A DNA stretch of 46,041 nucleotides from JAVJUV01 sp047314965 (GCF_047314965.1 NZ_JBLBVK010000021.1:1-46041), one strand, 5' to 3'; counted from the first letter of the stretch, positions 25,523 through 33,632 are shown. Notes: generated from the letters alone by a model not told the origin. Numbers and translations are program-made.

Positions 25523-27228
25523 CACGATGCCAAGTCATCGGGCGACAAATCGTAGAGCCCTTCGGCCCCTTCGCGCACCTGAACAAGAAGCCCCGCGTGT
25601 TCGGGTAGAATACGTCTGAGGTAGAACCGGGCCAAGGCGGTGCGCGGTCCCGCGCCGCCCTCGGCCAGCGCGGCCTTCAGGTGGTAGTGCCCGCCCAGAA
25701 CCCGAGCGAAGGCGCGCAGATAGGGGACCGCGCCCGCAAAGCGCTCGTTCAGATCCTCACCGACCAGCCACTCGGTCGTCTCACGCAGGGTTTCGGCTGC
25801 GCCCCATGCCGCCTCGGCAAGATCGGGCAGCCTATTGCGGGCCGCCTCTGCTGCGGTTTCGATCTCGTCCAGCAGGCGATAGGCCGCTTCGCCGCCATCC
25901 ATCATCTTGCGTGCCACGAGGTCCATCGCCTGTATGCCGTTCGTGCCCTCGTAGATCGACGTGATCCGCACGTCGCGCAGGTATTGTGCCGCGCCGGTTT
26001 CCTCGATGAAGCCCATGCCGCCGTGCACCTGAACGCCGTCGCTGGCGACCGCTATGCCGACATCCGTGCCGAAGGCTTTTGCAATCGGCGTCAGGAAAGC
26101 CGCACGCGCAATCCAGTCGGCGTCACCGGTGGCATGCCCCATGTCGATGGCGCTCGCGCAGGCATAGGCGATAGACCGCGCGGCGAAGATATCGGCCTTC
26201 ATCGCGGTCAGCATCCGCCGCACGTCGGCGTGCTCGACGATGGTTCCGGTTCCGGGCGCCTTGCCCTGCTTGCGGTCGCGGGCATAGGACAGCGCATGCT
26301 GAAACGCCGCTTCGGCCATGCCTATGCCCTGCGCTCCGACGGCAAGGCGGGCATTGTTCATCATGGTGAACATCGCGGCCATTCCGCCATGTTCCTCGCC
26401 CACCAGCCAGCCGGTCGCGTTGTCGTATTCCATCACTGCCGTGGGCGAACCGTGGATGCCCAGCTTGTGCTCGAGGCTGACCACGCGCAGGCTGTTCCGA
26501 TCACCCGGGTTTCCGTTGGCATCGGGCAGATGTCTCGGCACCATGAACAGGCTGATGCCCTTGGTGCCGGGCGCGCCGTCGGGCAGGCGGGCCAGAACCA
26601 GGTGACAGACATTCGCCATGAAATCCGCGTCGCCCCAGGTGATGTAGATCTTCTGTCCGCTGATCCTGTAGGTGCCATCGCCATTGGGTTCGGCCTTCGA
26701 GCGCAGAGCGCCAACATCCGATCCTGCCTGTGGCTCGGTCAGGTTCATCGTTCCGGACCATTCCCCGGAGATAAGCTTTGGCAGGTAAAGGTCTTTCAGA
26801 GCTTCGGAGCCATGCGCCTCCAGAGCCTCGATCTGGCCCTGCGTCAGTAGCGGGTTCAACTGCAGCGACAGGCAGGCTCCCGACATCATGTCGTTCACGG
26901 CCGTTCCGAGCGCCGCAGGGAGGCCCATCCCGCCATAGTCCGGGCTTGCCGTCAGTCCGATCCACCCGCCATCCGCGATGGCACGGAAGCCGGTCTCGAA
27001 ACCCGGAGGGGTGCGCACCACGCCATTCTCCAGCTTCGCCGGGTTCAGGTCGCCCGCCCTGTTCAGCGGCGCAAGCACCTCGTTGCACAGCCGACCTGCC
27101 TCGCTCAGGATCGCGGTGACTGTGTCGGGAGTGGCATCGGAATAGCGCTTGGTCTCCGCGACCAACGCGAAGGGAACGACATGTTCCAGAATGAACCGGA
27201 TTTCAGAAGCGGGTGCAGTGTAGGACAT
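25522..27228 (-). CDS. acyl-CoA dehydrogenase, DmdC-like (long form with C-terminal domain)
   Basis: A 568-residue FAD enzyme, longer than the ~380-residue classic forms because of an N-terminal segment (APASEIRFILEHVV) and an extra C-terminal domain. Signatures are GTMNLTEPQAGSDVGALR, YITWGDADF, HGGMGFIEETGAAQYLRD and the catalytic-base region ITSIYEGTNGIQAMDL. Its overall pattern is that of DmdC, the 3-methylthiopropionyl-CoA dehydrogenase of DMSP demethylation, and of its many paralogs. No dmdB or dmdD is near, so the substrate could be another short acyl-CoA. It heads an operon with the MBL-fold and DUF6173 genes and is divergent from sua5. Confidence 0.92.
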   Translation of the reverse strand: MSYTAPASEIRFILEHVVPFALVAETKRYSDATPDTVTAILSEAGRLCNEVLAPLNRAGDLNPAKLENGVVRTPPGFETGFRAIADGGWIGLTASPDYGGMGLPAALGTAVNDMMSGACLSLQLNPLLTQGQIEALEAHGSEALKDLYLPKLISGEWSGTMNLTEPQAGSDVGALRSKAEPNGDGTYRISGQKIYITWGDADFMANVCHLVLARLPDGAPGTKGISLFMVPRHLPDANGNPGDRNSLRVVSLEHKLGIHGSPTAVMEYDNATGWLVGEEHGGMAAMFTMMNNARLAVGAQGIGMAEAAFQHALSYARDRKQGKAPGTGTIVEHADVRRMLTAMKADIFAARSIAYACASAIDMGHATGDADWIARAAFLTPIAKAFGTDVGIAVASDGVQVHGGMGFIEETGAAQYLRDVRITSIYEGTNGIQAMDLVARKMMDGGEAAYRLLDEIETAAEAARNRLPDLAEAAWGAAETLRETTEWLVGEDLNERFAGAVPYLRAFARVLGGHYHLKAALAEGGAGPRTALARFYLRRILPEHAGLLVQVREGAEGLYDLSPDDLAS

Positions 27229-27342
27229 GTGTGTGCTCCGGTGTTCGGCTTGGCAAATCTCGGGCCGGACGGTATCGGGTGTTCGTCAGAACTGAGCATG
27301 CAGGTCCACTGCGCGAGCCACAACCGGGACGCAACGTCACAA

Positions 27343-28287
27343 ATGGCAGAGAAGCCGATAAAGACCAGACGCTTGGCGGCGGATGAGGAGGGGATTGCCG
27401 AGGCGGCAGCGATCCTCCGCGCGGGTGGGCTCGTCGCGTTTCCAACGGAAACCGTCTATGGGCTCGGGGCGGATGCGACCAATGGCGAGGCCGTGGCGCG
27501 CATCTACGCCGCCAAGGGGCGGCCCAGCTTCAACCCGCTGATCGTGCATGTCTGCGATATCGACATGGCCGACCGGATCGGAGTGATTGTCGGCGAAGCC
27601 CGCGATCTGGTTCAGGAATGCTGGCCCGAACCCGTGACGATCGTCGTTCCCTTGCGCGAGGACGCCATGGTCTCGGAACTCGTTACCGCGGGTCAGCCCT
27701 CCGTCGCGCTTCGCATGCCCAAGTCCGACATCGCCCTTGCCCTGATCCGCGAGACGGGACGCCCGCTCGCTGCGCCCTCGGCCAACCCGTCGGGCCGCGT
27801 GTCAGCGACGACGGCCGAGCACGTCGTGGCCGGGCTGGACGGAAAGATCGACGCCGTGATTGATGGCGGACCCACACCTGTCGGGCTGGAATCGACGATC
27901 ATCGGATTTCTCGACGACAAGCCGCGCCTGCTGCGCGAAGGCGCATTTTCGGTCACCCTTCCTGATATTCGGATTGATGCCGGGGTCGCCGAAAAGCCCG
28001 TAGCTCCGGGCCAGCTGGCTTCGCATTACGCGCCCTTGGCCAGTGTGCGGCTGAACGCGACCAAGGCCGAACCGGGCGAATTTCTGCTGGGTTTCGGCGA
28101 CGTGAAGGGAGACCTCACGCTTTCCGCTGTGGGAAGCCTGACGGAAGCGGCCGCGAACCTTTACGCGATGCTCCACGAAATCGATGCCCGCGGCGTGACG
28201 CGGCTGGCGGTTGCGCCTATTCCGGACGTAAGCCTCGGGCGTGCCATCAATGACCGTCTGCGCCGGGCGGCGGCTCCGCGCGACTAG
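27343..28287 (+). CDS. L-threonylcarbamoyladenylate synthase (Sua5/TsaC)
   Basis: A 314-residue protein, long enough for the Sua5 type with a C-terminal domain after the YrdC-like catalytic domain (residues ~10-205). It makes threonylcarbamoyl-AMP, the donor for t6A37 of ANN-decoding tRNAs. Motifs seen are GGLVAFPTETVYGLGADA, KGRPSFNPLIVHV and the SxN segment APSANPSGRVS. The linker and Sua5 domain follow (APGQLASHYAP). The start at 27343 (MAEKPIKTRR) lacks a clear ribosome site; an ATG at 27298 is the alternative. Confidence 0.93.
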   Translation: MAEKPIKTRRLAADEEGIAEAAAILRAGGLVAFPTETVYGLGADATNGEAVARIYAAKGRPSFNPLIVHVCDIDMADRIGVIVGEARDLVQECWPEPVTIVVPLREDAMVSELVTAGQPSVALRMPKSDIALALIRETGRPLAAPSANPSGRVSATTAEHVVAGLDGKIDAVIDGGPTPVGLESTIIGFLDDKPRLLREGAFSVTLPDIRIDAGVAEKPVAPGQLASHYAPLASVRLNATKAEPGEFLLGFGDVKGDLTLSAVGSLTEAAANLYAMLHEIDARGVTRLAVAPIPDVSLGRAINDRLRRAAAPRD

Positions 28288-28520
28288 TCCGGTCGTTTGC
28301 GCGCGTAGACGCCTTCGGGCAGGTTCAGCGCGGCGGTCAGGTCGGCAACCTGCGACAGCGACAGCGTGATCTTCTGGACTTCCTCGGTCCTTGGGTCGAG
28401 TTGTTCGATGGTCACGCAATCCTCGAAGGCCGTGATGGTCACGTCTTCCTGGCGATGGGGCGCGGGGTCATCGACAAGTGTGACGACCGTGGCGTCGAAG
28501 TCATGTTCGATGGTAAACAT
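28284..28520 (-). CDS. conserved small hypothetical protein (78 residues)
   Basis: The product begins MFTIEHDFDATVVTLVDD and ends LNLPEGVYARKRPD, with a beta-rich start and one helix (SLSQVADLTAAL). The pattern DVTITAFEDCVTIEQ and GVYARK looks conserved in related genomes as I recall, without a function. Its stop overlaps the sua5 stop region by 4 nt on the opposite strand. The ATG at 28520 is chosen because upstream residues lack any protein-like pattern. Confidence 0.75.
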   Translation of the reverse strand: MFTIEHDFDATVVTLVDDPAPHRQEDVTITAFEDCVTIEQLDPRTEEVQKITLSLSQVADLTAALNLPEGVYARKRPD

Positions 28521-28667
28521 GCGGCAAAGAATGTCCGTGGTCCGGGTGTGGTGCAAGCGGATTCCAGCCTTCGGCCCCGGCTGATATCCGATAGCAGCGG
28601 CGAAGCGTTGCAACGGATGGCGCTTTGTCCCAAAATATTATTGAGCAGAGACCAAGAGGCAAATTTC

Positions 28668-29369
28668 GTGTTGAGATCCCTGATAGTTGCGGGTGCCGCG
28701 CTGACAGTGCTTGCGGGCTGTGTCGAGACGACATCCGTCCCGCAAAGCGCCGAACCTTTGCCCGTCGTGACCCGCGTGGGCGGTCCGCAAAGCGTGTCCG
28801 ATTTCCGAGCGGTCGTAGCTCGGGTGGAGCCTGTGGCCGAGCGCACCTGCCGCGAGATGCGGCCGGGAGAGAACTGCGACTTCGCGATTCTCATCGATCC
28901 CGATTCCAGCCTCCCGCCGAACGCCTATCAGACGCTCGACCGCTCGGGCCGGCCCGTGATCGGCTTCACGCAGGCACTTCTGCTGGAGATGCGAAACCGG
29001 GATGAACTGGCGTTCGCGCTGAGCCATGAGGCCGCACACCATATCGAAGGCCATATTCCGCAAACGGTTCGCTCCGCCCAGACCGGCGTTTTGCTTGGCG
29101 CGGTCATCGGTTCGCTGGCGGGTCTGGATCAGTCGGGTATCGAGATCGCCCAGAACATCGGCGGCACGGTTGGGGCACGGCGGTTTTCCAAGGGGTTTGA
29201 GCTTGAGGCGGACTCGCTGGGCGCCCGGATCGCGCTGCGTGCCGGATACGATCCGCTGAGAGGGGTGCTCTACTTCCAGGATGCCGCCGATCCCGGCGAT
29301 CGGTTCCTCGGCACGCATCCGCCCAACGCCGACCGGATCAGGGTCGTCCGGCAAGCCGTGGGCGGCTGA
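28668..29369 (+). CDS. M48 family metalloprotease lipoprotein
   Basis: A 233-residue protein with a lipoprotein signal (LRSLIVAGAALTVLAGC, lipidated Cys18). The zinc motif HEAAH (residues 120-124) and a downstream ELEAD third-ligand segment mark an M48 peptidase, and GTHPPNADRI near the end is typical of this group. It probably acts in the periplasm on the outer or inner membrane, as in envelope protein quality control. A GTG start at 28668 is chosen because AAGAGG lies 8 nt upstream and the signal peptide starts there; ATG at 28617 would add a non-conserved leader. Confidence 0.9.
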   Translation: MLRSLIVAGAALTVLAGCVETTSVPQSAEPLPVVTRVGGPQSVSDFRAVVARVEPVAERTCREMRPGENCDFAILIDPDSSLPPNAYQTLDRSGRPVIGFTQALLLEMRNRDELAFALSHEAAHHIEGHIPQTVRSAQTGVLLGAVIGSLAGLDQSGIEIAQNIGGTVGARRFSKGFELEADSLGARIALRAGYDPLRGVLYFQDAADPGDRFLGTHPPNADRIRVVRQAVGG

Positions 29370-29372
29370 GAC

Positions 29373-29386
29373 TTGATCCAGATCAG
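29373..29386. promoter_or_regulatory. FNR/FnrL-type box
   Basis: TTGATCCAGATCAG matches the FNR consensus TTGAT-N4-ATCAA at 9 of 10 fixed positions. Its centre is about 61 nt upstream of the DUF6455 gene start. With a class II FNR layout (-41.5) the transcript would start near 29421, leaving a ~20-nt leader with a good ribosome site. Confidence 0.65.
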
Positions 29387-29440
29387 AGTGTGACGGAACC
29401 GGATACCGCAATCTCGCTCCCATAAAACGGGAGAAACCTA

Positions 29441-29716
29441 ATGTCCGATACCGAAAAGCTGAGACGCCACCAGCAGTTGATGCTGCGCATGGGCGACCGC
29501 AACGGTGCCGATTTCATGCTGGCCGAACAGGTGGGGCTGGTGTCGCCGGAGGAGATCTTCGAGGCCACTCTGTCCTGCACAGGCTGCTCGGAAGTCGAGG
29601 CCTGCGAGACGCATCTGGACACCGGCGCCAAAGGCATACCCTCCTATTGCCGAAACGAGAGTCTGATCCGTCGCCTTGCCGGCGATCTCGGCGATCTGGG
29701 ACTTGCGGACCACTGA
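29441..29716 (+). CDS. DUF6455 family four-cysteine protein
   Basis: A 91-residue soluble protein. The C-terminal half carries four cysteines in the arrangement C46-x2-C49-x5-C55-x14-C70 (SCTGCSEVEAC, then SYCRN) with His58 between, which could bind a metal or Fe-S cluster. This fits the DUF6455 family, whose function I do not know. GGGAGA precedes the ATG by 7 nt. An FNR-type box upstream and a strong terminator downstream make it a single-gene, probably oxygen-regulated unit. Confidence 0.85.
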   Translation: MSDTEKLRRHQQLMLRMGDRNGADFMLAEQVGLVSPEEIFEATLSCTGCSEVEACETHLDTGAKGIPSYCRNESLIRRLAGDLGDLGLADH

Positions 29717-29760
29717 AAGTTTCCCGAGACGTCGGTTTGTTGGTCCTCACCGACGTTCAA

Positions 29761-29790
29761 GGCCCGGCGCGATGCGCCGGGCCCTTTTTT
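29761..29790 (+). terminator. Rho-independent terminator of the DUF6455 gene
   Basis: A perfect 10-bp stem, GGCCCGGCGC (29761-29770) and GCGCCGGGCC (29774-29783), has a 3-nt loop and is followed by CTTTTTTG. It can also help to end the convergent TadG-like transcript. Confidence 0.9.
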
Positions 29791-29821
29791 GCTCGATGGT
29801 ACTGTTTTCACCTGTGAAAGA

Positions 29822-31168
29822 TCACGTGGCCAGACGGAAGTACTCGGCCATGAAGTTGTTACCCATTCCGGCGCCGCCGCAGAATCCGACGTTGATCAGG
29901 GACGATCCGTCGATGCTGCCGCCGGAGACGATGGAAACGCCTTCGATACCGTCGGGGCGCGCTGCGAACTCGATATTCTTGGCTGCAATCAATTGGCCGC
30001 CGTAGATTTGCAGGTTCGAAGGGAAGCGCATTCCCCCGGTGGTCACCAATTGGGCGCCGCCGCCGGCCGTGCATCCGTCGTCCAGCCCAATGGTTGCACC
30101 AGACGCACCGCTGAAGGCGTCGTCTTCGGTCGAGGTGCTGACCATGATGATATCGCGGATCTCCGAGTTTGAGCCGAATTCGACTTTGCAATTGGTGATC
30201 AGAACACCCTTCGTCAGGACCGTGTTCGACGGGATGGTCACCTTCTGGTTCGCGGCGTTGCAGTTCACTTCGTGAATAGCCCCGTTGACCCAGTTAGAAT
30301 TGTCCAGCTTGTCACGACGGTCGAGGGTAAGCCGCGCCGGCGGCAAGCCCGTGATCGGATCGAGGTCGACATAATCGCTCCGGAAATAGGTGCTGGTGGG
30401 ATCGTCGATATAGCTGATGATGTCGTCGATCCGGTCAACGATGCGCATCTGGTATGAGCCGGAGCGAAGCGCGTCGGCGAGGCCGGGGTTGGACGTGAAG
30501 CCGTCGGTCGGGATCACAAGGTCCGCCTTGTCAGGCATCGACACGATGGTGCCATTGGCGAAGGCATTGCCGTTATTGATTTCGACATGGCTGTTCGAGT
30601 GGATGCAGAACCCGTTGCCGTAGACGTTGTTCGACTGCACGTCGACGATATCCTCGGCCACAAAGCCTTCGCGGAAACAGGTCGGGTAGTAGGTCTCGAA
30701 CACCGACTGGCTGACAACATCGAAGTTGTAGACGCCGACGAAGCGCAGGAAATAGGTGGTAACCCCGTTGGCGCGGGCCGCCAGGCGCTGCGTGTTGACC
30801 AACACGGCCTCGCGCGAGGTCGAATCCGGGCTGAACACGCGCGTGGCGGCATCCCAGGTTCCGAACGAGATGTCGTTGGCGTTGATCGTGTCACCGAAGG
30901 CCGACGCAGGCATGGCAGCCTGTGCCACGTTGACCGCGATGGTCTTGGCTTCGGCTTCGGATTTGTATTCGCGCGCGACCAATGCAGCATGCGCGGCCGA
31001 GTCGGCGGCAACCTGCAATTGGGTTCGCACCATGATTGCATTGGCGACGTCGAGGCCAAGGCCTCCGACGCATATCATTGCGATTGTCAGGAACAGTCCG
31101 AAGGCGGTAAGGGCGCCGTCTTCGCGGCGTGTGAACCTGGCAATCAACCGTGGCAGCGGCTTGGTCAT
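29822..31168 (-). CDS. TadG-like pilus assembly protein
   Basis: A 448-residue protein with the Tad-type N-terminus: basic/acidic start (RFTRREDGALTAF) then one hydrophobic helix (GLFLTIAMICVGGLGLDVAN) and the TadG-like RTQLQVAADSAAHAALVA. The rest is an extracytoplasmic region of ~370 residues rich in Asn, Gly and Ser with several cysteines, without a clear von Willebrand type A motif. TadG-like proteins are thought to anchor or assemble Flp/Tad pili. It follows two TadE-like genes with a 4-nt gap. The ATPase, secretin and Flp pilin genes are not in the window. Confidence 0.87.
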   Translation of the reverse strand: MTKPLPRLIARFTRREDGALTAFGLFLTIAMICVGGLGLDVANAIMVRTQLQVAADSAAHAALVAREYKSEAEAKTIAVNVAQAAMPASAFGDTINANDISFGTWDAATRVFSPDSTSREAVLVNTQRLAARANGVTTYFLRFVGVYNFDVVSQSVFETYYPTCFREGFVAEDIVDVQSNNVYGNGFCIHSNSHVEINNGNAFANGTIVSMPDKADLVIPTDGFTSNPGLADALRSGSYQMRIVDRIDDIISYIDDPTSTYFRSDYVDLDPITGLPPARLTLDRRDKLDNSNWVNGAIHEVNCNAANQKVTIPSNTVLTKGVLITNCKVEFGSNSEIRDIIMVSTSTEDDAFSGASGATIGLDDGCTAGGGAQLVTTGGMRFPSNLQIYGGQLIAAKNIEFAARPDGIEGVSIVSGGSIDGSSLINVGFCGGAGMGNNFMAEYFRLAT

Positions 31169-31172
31169 CTTA

Positions 31173-31583
31173 TCAGACCTCCCAGTTCTCGATCATGTGT
31201 TCAGCAGTGATGCTCAGCTGCAGTCCCGAAAAAGCGCTGAAGTAGCCCAGAACCTGCAGCTGGTTGGCGGGCACCCGGACAAGCGTGTGAGCGACGCCGG
31301 CAACTTCGGTGGTCGTCGCCGTGGCCTGGATGTCCATCAGGGCGAGCGTGTTCTCGATGTAGGTCTCGGCGGCGTCCGGAGTGGTCAGACGACCGATCGA
31401 GTATTCGCGGTTGCCGTCCTGGACGATCCGCAGAACCTTGGCCTGCCCGTGAAAGATCATCGCCATGTCCAGCATCAGCCCGAAAACGGCGATGAAAAGG
31501 GGAAACCAAAGAACGGTCTCGACTGTCGCCGTACCGTCGTCGCGTTTCAGGAAGCGGGCAAGAGATTGCAGTCTCATCGTCAT
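31173..31583 (-). CDS. TadE-like pseudopilin, second copy
   Basis: A 136-residue protein of the TadE/TadG family. The N-terminal helix segment TATVETVLWFPLFIAVFGL carries the conserved glutamate expected after prepilin-peptidase cleavage, preceded by LKRDDG. The remaining ~95 residues are extracytoplasmic. It is a clear paralog of the gene just upstream (shared WFP-FIAVFGLM and AMIFHGQ blocks). The ATG at 31583 overlaps the upstream stop (ATGA). Confidence 0.88.
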   Translation of the reverse strand: MTMRLQSLARFLKRDDGTATVETVLWFPLFIAVFGLMLDMAMIFHGQAKVLRIVQDGNREYSIGRLTTPDAAETYIENTLALMDIQATATTTEVAGVAHTLVRVPANQLQVLGYFSAFSGLQLSITAEHMIENWEV

Positions 31584-32011
31584 GCACTCCAGTCTTCGCG
31601 CATGTGCTGCGCTGTGACGGGGACCTGAAGATTGGTCAGCGCACTGAAGTACCCGAGGATCTGGAACTCTCTGGCGGGTACGACGACAAGCGTCGAGACA
31701 ATCCCGGTCGTGGGGTCCGACAGGGCCTCGGTCCGCGAAGGGGTCACGTTGATGGCGGCCAACTGCGCGTTGATATAGGTCTCGACATCGGCGTCGGTCT
31801 CGAGGCTTTTGATCGACAGTTTGCGGTTCGCGTCCTGAACGACCCGCAAAACCTTGGACTGTCCATGGAAGATCATCGCAGAATCGACCATCAGGCCGAA
31901 GACGGCGATGAAGATCGGAAACCACAGAACGGCTTCCACGGTGGCTGTCCCATCCTCCTGGCGTCGGAATCCGGGAACGAGCGCGCGTATCTGCTTGAAG
32001 CGGTCAAACAT
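31580..32011 (-). CDS. TadE-like pseudopilin, first copy
   Basis: A 143-residue TadE-family protein. FRRQEDGTATVEAVLWFP leads into a hydrophobic helix, then DSAMIFHGQSKVLRVVQDAN and an extracytoplasmic region ending GYFSALTNLQVPVTAQHM. It is first in a minus-strand three-gene unit with the second TadE and the TadG-like gene. Together they look like the minor-pseudopilin part of a Tad pilus system whose main cluster lies elsewhere. Confidence 0.88.
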   Translation of the reverse strand: MFDRFKQIRALVPGFRRQEDGTATVEAVLWFPIFIAVFGLMVDSAMIFHGQSKVLRVVQDANRKLSIKSLETDADVETYINAQLAAINVTPSRTEALSDPTTGIVSTLVVVPAREFQILGYFSALTNLQVPVTAQHMREDWSA

Positions 32012-32296
32012 CCGAGTGTCCCACAGGAAAACTACAGGTTGTAATTATCCGCGCTCGATGGGACGGCAGAGTGGCGTGATTGCGGCGGAAAAGTGACGTT
32101 TGCTGCTTTTTGAGCTGATTTTTGTGCAATTGCGACCGTTATCGGAACATGACGTTTCCCGAGCATGTTCAATTCGCGTCACGAGCGCGAATTCAAGCCC
32201 GTTTCATGTACCTATACGCTCGACGGAATGTGGCCGTGCCGGAGCATTGCCTTGTTGGGGCGGTCGCCGGACAACTCGTCCGCCCCGAGCGGGTCA
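32012..32296. other. intergenic region upstream of the Tad genes
   Basis: It lies between the TadE start and the 3' end of the alpha/beta hydrolase and should hold the Tad promoter. The first 150 nt are AT-richer than average. An inverted repeat, AATTCGCG (32171-32178) / CGCGAATT (32186-32193), lies within it. Short frames here (such as 32122-32340) look like chance. Confidence 0.45.
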
Positions 32297-32950
32297 TCAA
32301 CGCGTGGTTTCGGTCAGACGACGTTCGACGTATTCCGTGACGTTGCCGATCATTTGCTCCATGTGGGGGTCCTCGAAGAAATGCCCGGCGCCTTCGATCT
32401 CGGTATGAGTGATCGTGATGCCCTTCTGTTCATGCAGCTTGTCGACAAGGGCATGGGTGTCGCGAGGCGGGGCCACGCGGTCGGCCGTGCCGTTGATGAT
32501 AAGGCCCGAGGACGGGCAGGGCGCAAGAAACGAGAAATCGTACATGTTCGCCGGAGGCGAGACGCTGATGAATCCCGTGATCTCCGGGCGGCGCATCAGA
32601 AGCTGCATGCCGATCCATGCGCCAAAAGAGAAGCCCGCCACCCAGCAATGCTTGGCGTTCTGGTTCATCGACTGGAGGTAATCCAGCGCCGACGCCGCGT
32701 CGCTCAGTTCGCCGATGCCCTGGTCATATTCACCCTGGCTGCGTCCGACGCCCCGGAAATTGAACCGCAGGACGTTGAAGCCCATGTTATGGAAGGCATA
32801 ATGCAGGTTGTAGACGACCCGATTGTTCATGGTGCCGCCGAACTGGGGATGCGGATGCAGAATGATCGCGATGGGCGCGTCTTTGGTCTTCTGCGGATGA
32901 TAGCGGCCTTCCAGTCGGCCCTCGGGGCCTGGAAAAATCACTTCGGGCAT
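32297..32950 (-). CDS. alpha/beta hydrolase (COG2945-like)
   Basis: A 217-residue alpha/beta-hydrolase-fold protein. It has HPHPQFGGTMNNRVV near the start, RFNFRGVGRSQGEYD, the nucleophile elbow AGFSFGAW (Ser in G-F-S-F-G), an Asp in NGTADRVAPP and His in EGAGHFFED, so the triad is complete. The substrate is unknown. AAGGTGAG lies before the ATG. It is divergent from iscR across 177 nt holding the Iron-Rhodo-box, and this pairing with the suf locus recurs in related bacteria as far as I recall. Confidence 0.9.
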   Translation of the reverse strand: MPEVIFPGPEGRLEGRYHPQKTKDAPIAIILHPHPQFGGTMNNRVVYNLHYAFHNMGFNVLRFNFRGVGRSQGEYDQGIGELSDAASALDYLQSMNQNAKHCWVAGFSFGAWIGMQLLMRRPEITGFISVSPPANMYDFSFLAPCPSSGLIINGTADRVAPPRDTHALVDKLHEQKGITITHTEIEGAGHFFEDPHMEQMIGNVTEYVERRLTETTR

Positions 32951-33006
32951 TTTGGTCGTCTCACCTTTTTTCTTACTGCAGTCGCTTTTTCCGGGCCCGC
33001 CAATTG

Positions 33007-33044
33007 TTGACTGAATTGGTCAGGGTCTTTAGAAGCGTTCTAAA
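33007..33044 (+). promoter_or_regulatory. iscR promoter with Iron-Rhodo-box
   Basis: A -35-like TTGACT (33007-33012) is followed by a 17-nt spacer and a weak -10 TAGAAG (33030-33035). The perfect palindrome TTTAGAAGCGTTCTAAA (33028-33044; TTTAGAA-N3-TTCTAAA) covers the -10. This is the motif that comparative genomics named the Iron-Rhodo-box in Rhodobacterales and tied to IscR. Binding here would block iscR and the suf genes when clusters are sufficient. Confidence 0.8.
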
Positions 33045-33127
33045 CTGGGAAAACATCCCGCGCAGACCCGGCTGAGGTAAGGTGCGCGGGGCGAAAGGTC
33101 AATGAGTTAAGGCGGGAACCGCGTCCA

Positions 33128-33589
33128 ATGAAACTTTCGACCAAAGGCCGTTACGCCATGGTGGCGTTGACCGATCTGGCTCTGGCCAAGCCCGGCGCGC
33201 TTCTGTCTCTGGCCGAGATATCCAAGAGGCAGGACATCTCGCTGCCCTATCTCGAGCAGCTTTTCGTCAAGCTGCGTCGCGCCGGACTGGTCGAATCCGT
33301 TCGGGGGCCAGGAGGCGGATATCGTCTTGCGCGTCCACCTTCCGAAATTCGGGTGTCCGACATTCTTGGCGCGGTGGATGAGACCGTGAGTGCGATGCAC
33401 ACCGGCGCCGGCGCGTCCGGCGCGGTTTCGGGCAGCCGTGCTCAAAGCCTGACCAACCGGCTCTGGGAGAGCCTCAGCGCGCATGTCTATGTCTTCCTGC
33501 ACCAGACGCGGCTTTCGGATATCGTCTCGAACGAGCTTGCGCCCTGTCCGGCCGTTCCGGCGCTGCTCGAAGTGGTGGACGAAACGTGA
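33128..33589 (+). CDS. iscR: Rrf2-family Fe-S regulator IscR (cysteine-poor type)
   Basis: A 153-residue regulator. The Rrf2 winged helix is clear: MKLSTKGRYAMVALTDLAL, DISLPYLEQLFVKLRRAGLV and the wing RGPGGGYRLARP. In E. coli three cysteines and a histidine near residues 92-107 bind [2Fe-2S]; here that loop (residues ~90-108, AMHTGAGASGAVSGSRAQS) has no cysteine. The only cysteine is Cys140 (LAPCPAVP). Rhodobacter IscR is known to bind a cluster with a single cysteine, so this is that variant and not a broken gene. It is the first gene of the suf locus and autoregulated by the upstream palindrome. Confidence 0.93.
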   Translation: MKLSTKGRYAMVALTDLALAKPGALLSLAEISKRQDISLPYLEQLFVKLRRAGLVESVRGPGGGYRLARPPSEIRVSDILGAVDETVSAMHTGAGASGAVSGSRAQSLTNRLWESLSAHVYVFLHQTRLSDIVSNELAPCPAVPALLEVVDET

Positions 33590-33632
33590 GCGCGGTCGCG
33601 ATGTCCGTTATTGCGCCGCCTTCGGTGTCTCT

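Noticed and set aside
33128..33589. Reading the cysteine-poor IscR as a broken gene or another Rrf2 protein
   Set aside because: The frame is intact, it heads the suf locus with its box, and single-cysteine IscR is known in Rhodobacter.
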